The translations under genes were made by a program, and so were the position numbers. From NCBI GenBank assembly GCA_017354065.1, contig JAFMRN010000021.1:1-15586 (forward strand): 15,586 nucleotides of DNA, given 5' to 3'. The notes beneath the pieces are model-generated. The model had not been told where the DNA came from. It worked only from the letters and a program-made list of their open reading frames with translations, and did no database searches. This document shows positions 1 to 5,559 of this stretch, in pieces (positions within the stretch are counted from its first letter, which is position 1; each line of letters opens with the position of its first letter). This DNA is from Solirubrobacterales bacterium. Its GTDB lineage: Bacteria; Actinomycetota; Thermoleophilia; Solirubrobacterales; Solirubrobacteraceae.

Positions 1-587
1 AGCTCGCGGCAGGTTGCTGGCTGGCTGCCTTCGGCAACCCAACACACCCCGACGCGGGCGACGTCACAAACGAACTGCGCAGCGAGCGCGGCTAGATAGA
101 TCGGCCAGGCCGCCCAACTGAAGTGCGTGGGACCGAACAAGGTCAGAATCAGGCAAGGCCCCAGGGCGTAGGCGCAGTCGCCAATGCGCGTCAGGTAAAC
201 GGCCAACCCGGGACGGACCGACGCGCCGGGAACCAGCAGCTCGACCGTGATGCAGCCGATCACAAGCAGGGGCACATCCTCCGGAGGTAAGAGGAGCCAC
301 ATCGGGACCAGGGCGAGCTGCGCGGGGGACAGCCAGATGCCACCGACCGGAATAAGCGAGCGCGCGCAGAGTACAAACAGCCCAGCGGTGATTCCAGCCG
401 TGGGGAGCTGAACGCGATGCGAACTGCCCAACGTCGCCGAAGCGATAGCCGCCGAGAGGACGAGTGCAGCCAGAACCCCGGTGCAAAGGAGCCAGCGAGA
501 CGAGTGTTCCTCCCGGAAACGCGTGGCAGCGCGAAGTAGGCGCTGCTCTAACCCCGGATCATCACGGACGTCTCTCCCTGTCCCCAT
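1..587 (-). CDS. membrane protein, N-terminal part (possible c-di-GMP or signalling sensor), cut by window edge
   Basis: Reading the minus strand from an ATG at 585-587 gives about 195 codons with no stop before the window edge, so only the N-terminus is present. It begins MGTGRDVRDDPGLEQRLL, a charged cytoplasmic segment of about 30 residues. Hydrophobic segments follow, around residues 32-53, 62-85, 90-115 and 140-170, including LVPMWLLLPPEDVPLLV. Thermoleophilia signalling proteins often have a membrane module with a similar '(V/A)PMxxLLPPxxVPLLV' run in front of a GGDEF or HD-GYP domain; that comparison is from memory. The catalytic part, if any, lies outside the window, so the function is inference. 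A good -35/-10 pair sits just upstream, and an AGG lies close to the ATG. The frame that overlaps it at 64-486 is a shadow with no membrane pattern. Confidence 0.72.
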   Translation of the reverse strand, partial: MGTGRDVRDDPGLEQRLLRAATRFREEHSSRWLLCTGVLAALVLSAAIASATLGSSHRVQLPTAGITAGLFVLCARSLIPVGGIWLSPAQLALVPMWLLLPPEDVPLLVIGCITVELLVPGASVRPGLAVYLTRIGDCAYALGPCLILTLFGPTHFSWAAWPIYLAALAAQFVCDVARVGVCWVAEGSQPATCRE

Positions 588-598
588 ACCTGGTTAAC

Positions 599-626
599 AG
601 CGTATGGCGGCTCGACATCGTGTCAA
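599..626 (-). promoter_or_regulatory. sigma-70-type promoter of the left-edge membrane gene
   Basis: On the minus strand TTGACA (621-626) and TACGCT (599-604) are separated by 16 bp. This is the most canonical -35/-10 pair in the window. Transcription would start near 592, only about 5 nt before the ATG, so the mRNA is nearly leaderless. Confidence 0.65.
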
Positions 627-641
627 GCCGCAGCTGATTCT

Positions 642-656
642 TTGCGCAACGCGCAA
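642..656. promoter_or_regulatory. inverted repeat TTGCGC-AAC-GCGCAA upstream of promoter
   Basis: A perfect 6-bp inverted repeat with a 3-bp spacer lies 15 bp upstream of the -35 box of the membrane gene. The position suits an activator or repressor site. No regulator can be assigned from the sequence. Confidence 0.3.
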
Positions 657-684
657 TATTTGCGTCTATCTGGGTTTAGCGACA

Positions 685-702
685 AGGGTCCTAACGGACC
701 CT
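685..702. terminator. perfect 7-bp hairpin with 4-nt loop
   Basis: AGGGTCC and GGACCCT flank the loop TAAC. Read on the minus strand the stem is followed by TTGT, a weak T-rich tail, so it could stop transcripts coming from the TetR side. It could equally be a protein site. It sits 60 bp upstream of the -35 of the left-edge gene. Confidence 0.3.
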
Positions 703-980
703 CGGATCAGCCACCTACAGCGGCGGGCATAGCAGCACCAAAGTGGTCGGGATGGGGCGGAGTCACGGCCATCCAGACCGGGCCCAGCAGGACACGCCGA
801 CTTCCCGAGGCATCCACCGCTCGGGTAGAAACCGCAAGGGCGCGGTCTCTGCGTCAGCGCTCTCTTTTTACCCTGCTGGGGCGGCGCTCAAGCACACACG
901 GCGGGCTGGGGCAAGAGAACCACAGAGTTTTGGACGAATGTTGGAGCCTAGAACGACGCTACGGCTCGAAGTTGACGCCG

Positions 981-997
981 CGGTGAGCCGCTCACCG
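981..997 (-). terminator. hairpin immediately after the TetR stop
   Basis: CGGTGAG and CTCACCG form a 7-bp stem with a 3-nt loop, beginning 2 nt after the TAA of the TetR gene on the minus strand. There is no T-run, so if it terminates it is of the weak high-GC type. Confidence 0.4.
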
Positions 998-999
998 GT

Positions 1000-1626
1000 T
1001 TAGCCCGAGGTCTCGTCGCTAGCTGGCGCGCGCGAGACAGCACGCTGGCCCAGGGATTGCTCGCGCTCTGCCGCCTCGGCCACCAGCTCGCCGGCAACCT
1101 CCAGTGGCTCGACGCTGCGTTGCGCGCGCGCAAGCACGAACGCCCCCTCCAGCGCCGCGATCATGGCGATCGTCAACCGGCGGGCGGATTCAGGGGACAG
1201 GCCGCCACGCGTCTGCTGCATCTCAGAGCCCGCGGCAATCCAGGAGTTGAACACCGCCGCGCAAGCCTCGCGCATCTGCTCTGAGGTACTCGCAGTTTCC
1301 AAGGCCACGGTCGCGATCGGACAGGCGTCCGCGAAGTCGGTCTCAACCAGATGCTGGGCTGCACCGTTGAAGAACCACCGGACTCCGGTCGGGAGGTCGG
1401 GCGTGTTGTCGAACACCGCTGGGATCAGCTGCTCATACAGCTTGCCGGAGATCACGACCGCCGCGGCGCCGATCTCTTGCTTGCCGCCGGGGAAGTGGTG
1501 GTACACCGACCCGAACGGGGCCTTCGCCTCGGTCACGATCTGCTTGACGCCGGTGGCGTTGTAGCCCTGACGCGCGAGCAGCGCGGCGCTTGCGTCGAGG
1601 ATCCGTGTTCGAGTGTCGGTTGCCAT
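1000..1626 (-). CDS. TetR/AcrR-family transcriptional repressor, LmrA/YxaF-like
   Basis: The 208-residue protein has a TetR DNA-binding domain at residues 5-52. The recognition region reads VKQIVTEAKAPFGSVYHHF and is followed by PGGKQEIG, a signature of the LmrA/YxaF branch. The C-terminal two-thirds is a helical ligand-binding domain with ACPIATVALE, also typical of that branch. LmrA/YxaF-like repressors respond to small aromatic molecules or flavonoids and often control an efflux or detoxification gene and themselves. Here the divergent neighbour is an NTF2-like protein, not a transporter. A perfect 26-bp inverted repeat lies 24 bp upstream of the ATG, so autorepression and control of the neighbour are likely. 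The last 20 residues are low-complexity and probably disordered. The family is clear; the ligand is unknown. Confidence 0.93.
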   Translation of the reverse strand: MATDTRTRILDASAALLARQGYNATGVKQIVTEAKAPFGSVYHHFPGGKQEIGAAAVVISGKLYEQLIPAVFDNTPDLPTGVRWFFNGAAQHLVETDFADACPIATVALETASTSEQMREACAAVFNSWIAAGSEMQQTRGGLSPESARRLTIAMIAALEGAFVLARAQRSVEPLEVAGELVAEAAEREQSLGQRAVSRAPASDETSG

Positions 1627-1642
1627 AAGTCGATCGACCGCG

Positions 1643-1649
1643 TAGTCTA
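1643..1649. promoter_or_regulatory. overlapping divergent -10 boxes in the tetR/NTF2 gap
   Basis: TAGTCTA reads TAGTCT on the plus strand (1643-1648) and TAGACT on the minus strand (1644-1649). Both fit TANNNT. Starts would fall near 1655 (plus) and 1637 (minus), upstream of the two genes and beside or inside the operator. Confidence 0.4.
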
Positions 1650-1675
1650 CTCGCTAGAGCGATCAATCTAGCGAG
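1650..1675. promoter_or_regulatory. TetR operator, perfect 9-8-9 inverted repeat
   Basis: CTCGCTAGA (1650-1658) and TCTAGCGAG (1667-1675) are exact reverse complements around 8 bp. The repeat lies in the divergent gap, overlaps the expected plus-strand start site, and ends inside the Shine-Dalgarno of the NTF2-like gene. The core TAGAGCGATCAATCTA resembles the LmrA/YxaF box in outline (TAGACC...GTC...). Confidence 0.75.
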
Positions 1676-1682
1676 GTGCCAG

Positions 1683-2120
1683 ATGTTCCAGTCCTGGCTG
1701 TTCCTGAAGGTCACCAAGTTCGTGTTCGCCGCGCTCCGGCGCGGGGACATCCGGCCCGCGATGCTGCTCGACGCCAGCGACGTCGTTCTGCGGTTTCCGG
1801 GGGAAAACTCCTGGGCCGGCGAGCATCGCGGCAAGGCGGCGCACCGCCGCTGGGAGCAGCGCCTGGTTGACGCCGGTCTGCAGATCGACGCCGACGAGGT
1901 GCTCGCGGTCGGCCCGCCATGGCGCACGAGCGTGTGCGTCCGCGGCACTGATCACGTCCGATCGCAAGAGGGCGAACTCGTGTACCACAACCGCTACGTG
2001 ATCTGGGCAAAGTTCCGCTGGTTCCGGGCTAAGGAGCTCGAGGTCTACGAAGACACAGAGGAAACCGCGCGCCTCGACGCTTGGCTCCGGGAGCACCGGC
2101 CGGAACTGGCCCTCGTGTAA
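1683..2120 (+). CDS. NTF2-like / SnoaL-fold protein
   Basis: The 145-residue protein starts at an ATG preceded by GAGGTG six bases upstream. It has the layout of a small NTF2-like fold: an N-terminal helical stretch, LLDASDVVLRFPGENSWAGEH (the usual 'D..V..F.G...W.G...G' pattern of SnoaL-like proteins), a central strand region (VCVRGTDHV), then YHNRYVIWAKFRWFRAKELEVYEDTE, the paired strands typical of the family. Such proteins act as isomerases, dehydratases or ligand-binding proteins, and the substrate cannot be read from sequence. It is divergent from the TetR repressor and shares its operator, so it is probably induced by that regulator's ligand. The match is by pattern only. Confidence 0.8.
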   Translation: MFQSWLFLKVTKFVFAALRRGDIRPAMLLDASDVVLRFPGENSWAGEHRGKAAHRRWEQRLVDAGLQIDADEVLAVGPPWRTSVCVRGTDHVRSQEGELVYHNRYVIWAKFRWFRAKELEVYEDTEETARLDAWLREHRPELALV

Positions 2121-2181
2121 GGAAATCCGTCCCCCGGCCGGGCATCTATCTCGCGACCACTGTACGTCGGTCTCGCGGGTG

Positions 2182-2187
2182 TACTGT
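2182..2187 (+). promoter_or_regulatory. -10 box of the Phd-like antitoxin gene (leaderless)
   Basis: TACTGT ends 6 nt before the GTG at 2194, which puts the transcription start on the start codon. No good -35 is seen. TGTAC occurs twice, at 2161-2165 and 2180-2184, and could be part of an autoregulatory site. Confidence 0.45.
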
Positions 2188-2193
2188 TGGCGC

Positions 2194-2505
2194 GTGTCGA
2201 ACATGAGCATTCGCGACTTGCGTACTAACGTCGGCGAAGCCGTGGAGCGCGCCGCGCGCGGTGAGAGAATCACGATCACTGAGGCAGGTGCGCCGCGCAC
2301 CGAGCTGCGCGGCCTTCAAAGCCGAGCCGTAAGTGCGGCAACACTGCTCGAGCGCTGGCGTCACATACCGAGCGTGGATCCGATGCGCTTGGAACACGAC
2401 ATCGAAGCGGTCATCGACCAGTCGCTATTCCCGGCTCTCGGCGCCCGGGCGGGATCCTGGACAGATCGGCTGAAGCCCACGAATCCAATCGCACCGCTGC
2501 CATGA
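2194..2505 (+). CDS. Phd/YefM-family antitoxin without an adjacent PIN toxin
   Basis: The N-terminus VSNMSIRDLRTNVGEAVE, followed by GERITITEAG, is a Phd/YefM antitoxin fold (residues 1-50). A second typical block reads LLERWRHIPSVDPMRLEHDIEAVIDQSL; Phd antitoxins partnered with PIN toxins usually end about there. Here about 25 further residues (FPALGARAGSW...) follow and run into the next gene, as if a deletion had removed the normal end and the toxin. I chose GTG 2194 because a -10 box lies 6 nt upstream; ATG 2203 is the alternative. A GTG at 2179 lies upstream of that box and is unlikely. The stop overlaps the DUF2442 start (ATGA), so the two are translated together. It either pairs with DUF2442 or is an orphan relic. 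Confidence 0.78.
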   Translation: MSNMSIRDLRTNVGEAVERAARGERITITEAGAPRTELRGLQSRAVSAATLLERWRHIPSVDPMRLEHDIEAVIDQSLFPALGARAGSWTDRLKPTNPIAPLP

Positions 2506-2804
2506 CCACACTCATCAGCATCACCGAGGTCAAGCCGCTTCACGAGCGTTGGTTGCGCCTGACCTTCTCAGACGGCGCGGTGAAGGACGTTGACGTCGGG
2601 CAAGTACTCGCGCAAGGCGGCGTATTTGCGCCGATCCGAGACAATCGCTCGATTTTCGAGCTGGTGCGGATCCGTCCCGGGTCACGAACCATCGAGTGGC
2701 CAGGGGATGTTGATCTTGACCCTGACGTTCTCTATGGCTCACTTCAGCCCGCGGGCGGCGTACAGATCCCGCGTCGTACGGTTCGCGAGCCGGCCGCGGT
2801 GTAG
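2502..2804 (+). CDS. DUF2442 domain protein
   Basis: The 100-residue protein shows the DUF2442 pattern throughout: ITEVKPLHERWLRLTFSDGAVKDVDV near the N-terminus, GVFAPIRDNRSIFELVRI in the middle, and TIEWPGDVDLDPDVLYGSL at the end. DUF2442 proteins are small and often sit next to DUF4160 or other toxin-antitoxin-like genes; no biochemical activity is assigned with confidence. The ATG overlaps the upstream Phd-like stop by 4 nt, which indicates coupling. The last 15 residues (QIPRRTVREPAAV) are a basic tail outside the domain. Confidence 0.85.
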   Translation: MTTLISITEVKPLHERWLRLTFSDGAVKDVDVGQVLAQGGVFAPIRDNRSIFELVRIRPGSRTIEWPGDVDLDPDVLYGSLQPAGGVQIPRRTVREPAAV

Positions 2805-3115
2805 CCGCAGCGATCGCGACCGACGCCTCTCTTCGCGCTTGAACAGCACCGCGCGGGTCCAGGTGAGGCTCCGGTAGTAGCTAGCGCGTACTCGCTGACC
2901 GTGAGTGCGGTTCGCGCCGATGCGGACGGCTATGCCCAGCTTCCGCGTTACATAACGCAGATTATCGAGCGTTACGCCCATGCAACGTCCTGCACTGCGT
3001 GGAGCGTCATTCCTTTGTCAGTGAGATTCTGCCCCGCTGTCAGTGGTTCGTTGTCATCCAGTGGCGGCGCCGTGCCCCGCGGGCCTGCCGAATTCTCCGG
3101 CCTGAGGACGTTCTC
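2805..3115. other. 310-bp gap between DUF2442 and the PIN toxin
   Basis: I see no gene that can be defended. A minus-strand frame (2739-2981, 80 codons) overlaps DUF2442 and becomes Arg-rich. The only structure is the GCGTTA palindrome at 2945-2958 and a further GCGTTA copy at 2969-2974. Confidence 0.45.
2945..2977. repeat. GCGTTA repeats: palindrome plus direct copy
   Basis: GCGTTA-CA-TAACGC is a perfect palindrome (2945-2958). GCGTTACGC follows at 2969-2977, with its GCGTTA 24 bp from the first. Spacing near two helical turns suggests a protein site, but no promoter can be tied to it. Confidence 0.3.
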
Positions 3116-3511
3116 CTAGACCAGCACCACGCGGAGGCGCTGCTCGACGGCCTGCAACTCCTCAAAATCGTGGTCCTGAGCGACAACGGTCAGATCGTGC
3201 GCCAGCGCAGTAGCGGCCACAAAGCAGTCAAACGCCTTGGACCGGCGTTGCGAGGAGCGCAGCTTCGACAACAGGCTGGCGAGACCGTCAGCGACATGCT
3301 CATCGACCGAAACAGGAATGAAGCGCTCGGCCCTAGCCACTGTCGCGGACCGCAGCTCCCGTACAGCGCCCGACGACCGCAGAACTCCGAGCTTCAACTC
3401 CGCGAGCGTCACCACCGATATGCGCATGTCCCCCTCGGGCAACGGCGAGAGCGCTCGCCCCGTCTCAGCTGCGATGAACACACTCGTGTCGAGCAGGAAC
3501 GGCGAGGCCAT
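3116..3511 (-). CDS. vapC: PIN-domain ribonuclease toxin (VapC-type)
   Basis: The 131-residue protein has the complete PIN acidic set: D8 in FLLDTSVF, E38 in TLAELKLG, D95 in KAFDCFVAATALAH, and D113 with D115 in VVAQDHDF. PIN toxins are Mg-dependent endoribonucleases that cut tRNA or rRNA and are silenced by a co-encoded antitoxin. The start ATG shares its A with the TGA stop of the upstream antitoxin, so translation is coupled. Length is normal for VapC. All four acidic positions are present, so it should be active. Confidence 0.92.
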   Translation of the reverse strand: MASPFLLDTSVFIAAETGRALSPLPEGDMRISVVTLAELKLGVLRSSGAVRELRSATVARAERFIPVSVDEHVADGLASLLSKLRSSQRRSKAFDCFVAATALAHDLTVVAQDHDFEELQAVEQRLRVVLV

Positions 3512-3771
3512 CAGAAGTCGTCGCTGCTCAACCCAGCGTCGTAGTCCGACAAGTCCGTAGCGCCCTTCACGCCAAGTTTGCTGGCGAGATCCGCGAGCTC
3601 ACCTAGCTCGGCCTGCACAACCCCCGACGGCCTTCGTTCGTGCCGGCCAGCCCGTGGCACGATGTCCGCCACCGCGCGGCCGTGAACCGTCAACGTCACG
3701 GGGACGCCAGACTCGACAGCAGCCACCACCCTGGCTGTCTCGTTCCGTAGATCGCGAACCGAAACATCCAT
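3511..3771 (-). CDS. vapB: Phd-family antitoxin of the first PIN module
   Basis: The 86-residue protein opens MDVSVRDLRNETARVVAAVESG, followed by PVTLTVHGRAVADIVP, the standard Phd/YefM DNA-binding and dimer domain. A C-terminal segment (LADLASKLGVKG..LSDYDAGLSSDDF) would wrap the toxin. The ATG is preceded by a -10 box 7 nt upstream, so the mRNA is leaderless, and a perfect 17-bp inverted repeat covers that box: classical autorepression. It overlaps the PIN gene by one base. Confidence 0.92.
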   Translation of the reverse strand: MDVSVRDLRNETARVVAAVESGVPVTLTVHGRAVADIVPRAGRHERRPSGVVQAELGELADLASKLGVKGATDLSDYDAGLSSDDF

Positions 3772-3788
3772 GTGCTACAGCGTAGCAC
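3772..3788 (-). promoter_or_regulatory. operator and -10 of the Phd-PIN module
   Basis: GTGCTAC-AGC-GTAGCAC is a perfect inverted repeat that touches the start codon. On the minus strand it contains TACGCT (3779-3784) followed by 7 nt and the ATG. Antitoxin binding would block the -10 box directly. Confidence 0.7.
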
Positions 3789-3841
3789 GCCAGGCCGCCT
3801 GCGGAACACCCGTTCGCTGACAAAGAGCTACTGTCATTCGA

Positions 3842-3880
3842 CCGACGTTCTACTTCTCGGGTAACGGTCCGACGTTCTAC
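3842..3880. repeat. 12-bp direct repeat next to the second PIN gene
   Basis: CCGACGTTCTAC occurs at 3842-3853 and again at 3869-3880, 27 bp apart. The second copy contains the stop codon of the PIN gene on the minus strand. It may mark a small duplication or an insertion boundary of the module. Confidence 0.5.
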
Positions 3881-4269
3881 ATGCCGACTGGCCAATGCTG
3901 GACCTGAAGCTCGGACATCGGGAAGTGTTTCGGGTTCCCGGTCGCAAGCGGTACGCCGAGCGACACTGCGACAGCACCAATCAGGCAATCCGCCTGTGCG
4001 AGCGTGACACCGGCGGCCGCATGCTCGCGACGCCAGTCGCCGGCTCGGGCGCCCTCGATGCGCCCGATGGGCGCGACGCGCAGACCGTCAAACAGCCCGA
4101 CGGCAGCAGGCCTCTCCGTCGCCCTCAGACCGCGATGGATCTCGTCCACATTGATCGCCGTCGTAAACGGCGGCTCCGCGTGTTGACGTAGCGCGGCGAG
4201 CCGCTCAACGGTCTGCTTCCGCCCCCGCAGCAGATCGATCAGCACGGTGCTGTCGAGCAACACGCTCAC
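3877..4269 (-). CDS. vapC: PIN-domain ribonuclease toxin (VapC-type), second module
   Basis: The 130-residue protein begins MSVLLDSTVLIDLLRGR, the hallmark N-terminus of this VapC group. Acidic residues are D6, E43 in NVDEIHRGL and D94 in LAQADCLIGAVA. The usual last acidic position in 'LATxNxxHF' is Asn 112 in ATGNPKHF, as in many active VapCs. The start is GTG at 4267-4269; another GTG two codons later is possible. It lies 11 nt downstream of the RHH antitoxin on the same strand with only a weak ribosome site, so coupling is likely. Expected role: growth control or plasmid-like stabilisation by RNA cleavage. Confidence 0.92.
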   Translation of the reverse strand: MSVLLDSTVLIDLLRGRKQTVERLAALRQHAEPPFTTAINVDEIHRGLRATERPAAVGLFDGLRVAPIGRIEGARAGDWRREHAAAGVTLAQADCLIGAVAVSLGVPLATGNPKHFPMSELQVQHWPVGM

Positions 4270-4280
4270 GCTCTAGACAG

Positions 4281-4520
4281 CTACCCGACTCGGCGAGGGT
4301 CGGTGCTGCGCTGGCTCCTGACCCATGTCGCTGGATCCTCGTCCCAGTCGTGCCCGGCCTCCGGAATGGCGCCAGCCGCGCCGGCAATCGCCTCCCAGCG
4401 GCGTTCGTCGTCCAGCGCACGGCGCAGTGCCGCAGCTATGAACGGGCTACGCATCCGGGCGCCGACCCTTCCGTCCAGTTCCTCAACTAGCCCGTCATCG
4501 AGGCTAATGTGCAAACGCAT
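4281..4520 (-). CDS. vapB: ribbon-helix-helix antitoxin of the second PIN module
   Basis: Starting at ATG 4518-4520 gives 79 residues beginning MRLHISLDDGLVEELDGRVG, then RSPFIAAALRRALDD: a CopG/RHH DNA-binding domain with its N-terminal strand. The C-terminal half (WEAIAGAAGAIPEAGHDWDEDPATWVR) is the acidic, Trp-containing toxin-binding tail usual for VapB. A GTG two codons upstream exists, but a -10 box (4527-4532) ends exactly 6 nt before the ATG, so ATG is preferred and the mRNA is leaderless. Confidence 0.9.
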   Translation of the reverse strand: MRLHISLDDGLVEELDGRVGARMRSPFIAAALRRALDDERRWEAIAGAAGAIPEAGHDWDEDPATWVRSQRSTDPRRVG

Positions 4521-4526
4521 GGCCAC

Positions 4527-4563
4527 ACGTTAGCACACTGACCACCGAACGAACGCCCGTTCG
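4527..4563 (-). promoter_or_regulatory. promoter and likely operator of the RHH-PIN module
   Basis: On the minus strand TAACGT (4527-4532) precedes the ATG by 6 nt. A perfect inverted repeat CGAACG-AACGCC-CGTTCG (4546-4563) covers the -26 to -43 zone. It is a plausible RHH site; it also lies 8 bp past the stop of the upstream membrane gene and could serve as its terminator. Confidence 0.5.
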
Positions 4564-4571
4564 CTGCCAGG

Positions 4572-4862
4572 TCACCCGTAGTGCGGTGTGGAGCCGACGG
4601 CAATGAGCAGCCCGCATACCGCGCCGCCGAAGAACAGCCCAGGCGAAATCACAGGGTCCCGAATCGGCTCGCGCCGCACTGCCCGGACCAGGCTTCGGAG
4701 CACCCACGCGATCGCCAATGTCGCGAACAAGGATCCGATCGCCGCGGCTACGCCGCCGTTATGCACACCGGCGCGCAGCGCCTGGCCGAAGCTACACAGC
4801 AGCCAGACCACCACGGATACGACCAGTAACGCGTTGGGACGCGGCTGCCACGGACGGTCCAT
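4572..4862 (-). CDS. small three-helix membrane protein, unknown function
   Basis: From ATG 4860-4862 the product is 96 residues: MDRPWQPRPN, then hydrophobic segments at about 11-31 (ALLVVSVVVWLLCSFGQAL), 38-56 (VAAAIGSLFATLAIAWVLRS) and 72-90 (GLFFGGAVCGLLIAVGS), with a basic loop RAVRREPIRDP between the last two. An upstream in-frame ATG at 5105 would add 81 residues of Arg/Ser-rich, non-membrane sequence inside the promoter of the divergent DUF6058 gene, so it is rejected. AGG lies 9 nt upstream of the chosen ATG, a weak ribosome site. I do not recognise the family. Confidence 0.65.
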   Translation of the reverse strand: MDRPWQPRPNALLVVSVVVWLLCSFGQALRAGVHNGGVAAAIGSLFATLAIAWVLRSLVRAVRREPIRDPVISPGLFFGGAVCGLLIAVGSTPHYG

Positions 4863-4955
4863 GCGGCGGAACCTAGCAGCGCGCTGCGGACAGCCGCTAG
4901 CTCCGCTTGCAGCCCGGTGCGACACTGTCTGGGCGTCACCCCTGCCACCCCGGCC

Positions 4956-4961
4956 TAGCTT
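4956..4961 (+). promoter_or_regulatory. -10 box of the DUF6058 operon (leaderless)
   Basis: TAGCTT ends 8 nt before ATG 4970, so the transcript probably begins at or next to the start codon. No clear -35 is seen. Confidence 0.5.
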
Positions 4962-4969
4962 GAAACTCA

Positions 4970-5551
4970 ATGACCCCGTATCGCGACAACGCGCGTCTCC
5001 CGGCCTCAGCCACTGAAGACATCGCGTACGTCCGCGAGAGCTTCCGGCCGATGCAGGAGTCGGTCTACCCACTGGTGGAACGCGGACTGCTTCCGCTAGC
5101 GACATACGTCCTCCCTGACGGGACGCCGATGGTGCCCGACGACCATGCCGCGCTGCTCGACGACGCGAACCGAGACCCGGCGGCGGTCAGCTCGCGTTTT
5201 CGCGAGCGCTACGTGGCGGCAGGCGGCGCTGAGGACGCGGTAGATGCCGATTACCGTGCCTGGCTCACCGGCGAGTACGGCGCCTGCCTGAAGCAGACAA
5301 CGCCCGAAATGATCTGCGCGAAGGGCGCACTGATGGACGCGATCACGGCGTTGCTCGCCCGCCCCGCCCCTGCGGATGAGACCTGGTGCTCGGCGACACG
5401 GCAAGCGGTCGACTCCCTGGACGCAATCGAGCGCCCGTTCGCCAACCATGATCGCGAGCGCTTCGGCGGACCGAGCTCGCGTGAGCGTCTGATCACCGAT
5501 ACGCACCGGCGGTTTCCTGAACTCTGGCACGAGCGAGAGCTCGTCAGTTAG
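4970..5551 (+). CDS. DUF6058-family protein
   Basis: The 193-residue protein has the features I associate with DUF6058: YVRESFRPM near the N-terminus, GLLPLATYVLPDGTPMVPDDH (residues 39-59), WLTGEYGACLKQTTPEMI (98-115), and near the end LDAIERPFANHDRERFGGPSSRERLIT. The family occurs in actinomycetes, sometimes near natural-product genes, and has no proven activity. No signal peptide or membrane segment is seen. A -10 box 8 nt upstream supports a leaderless start. It is followed after 8 bp by a flavoprotein gene, so they form an operon. Family assignment is from remembered pattern. Confidence 0.75.
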   Translation: MTPYRDNARLPASATEDIAYVRESFRPMQESVYPLVERGLLPLATYVLPDGTPMVPDDHAALLDDANRDPAAVSSRFRERYVAAGGAEDAVDADYRAWLTGEYGACLKQTTPEMICAKGALMDAITALLARPAPADETWCSATRQAVDSLDAIERPFANHDRERFGGPSSRERLITDTHRRFPELWHERELVS

Positions 5552-5559
5552 GGGCCAGC

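Larger units (their letters stand above)
588..999. other. 410-bp stretch without a credible gene
   Basis: Between the promoter of the left-edge gene and the TetR stop codon I find no frame with a good ribosome site, recognisable motif or sensible composition. Short open frames on the plus strand (642-986, 743-1003) are rich in Arg, Ser and Pro and look like chance frames of GC-rich DNA. The stretch holds the inverted repeat at 642-656, a 7-bp hairpin at 685-702 (AGGGTCC-TAAC-GGACCCT), and the hairpin next to the TetR stop at 981-997. Confidence 0.5.

Noticed and set aside
64..486. 140-codon minus-strand frame at the left edge
   Set aside because: Overlaps, in another frame of the same strand, the membrane protein that has a promoter and clear hydrophobic helices.
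588..760. riboswitch in the leader region near the left-edge gene
   Set aside because: The 685-702 hairpin prompted a check for c-di-GMP and other classes; the conserved blocks are not present and the region is upstream of the promoter.
642..1003. two overlapping plus-strand frames in the left gap
   Set aside because: No ribosome site, low-complexity Arg/Ser/Pro composition, no recognised motif.
1668..2300. 210-codon minus-strand frame
   Set aside because: Antisense to the NTF2-like gene, which has a good ribosome site and fold pattern.
2739..2981. 80-codon minus-strand frame (MGVTLDNLRYVTRK...)
   Set aside because: The first 25 residues look protein-like, but the rest is Arg-rich and runs 66 bp into DUF2442; no ribosome site or -10 box. 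Kept only as a weak possibility.
2999..3544. 181-codon plus-strand frame
   Set aside because: Antisense to the PIN toxin with all catalytic residues; no ribosome site or family pattern.
4863..5105. N-terminal extension of the small membrane protein
   Set aside because: Would cover the divergent promoter and start of the DUF6058 gene and adds a non-membrane, Arg/Ser-rich segment.
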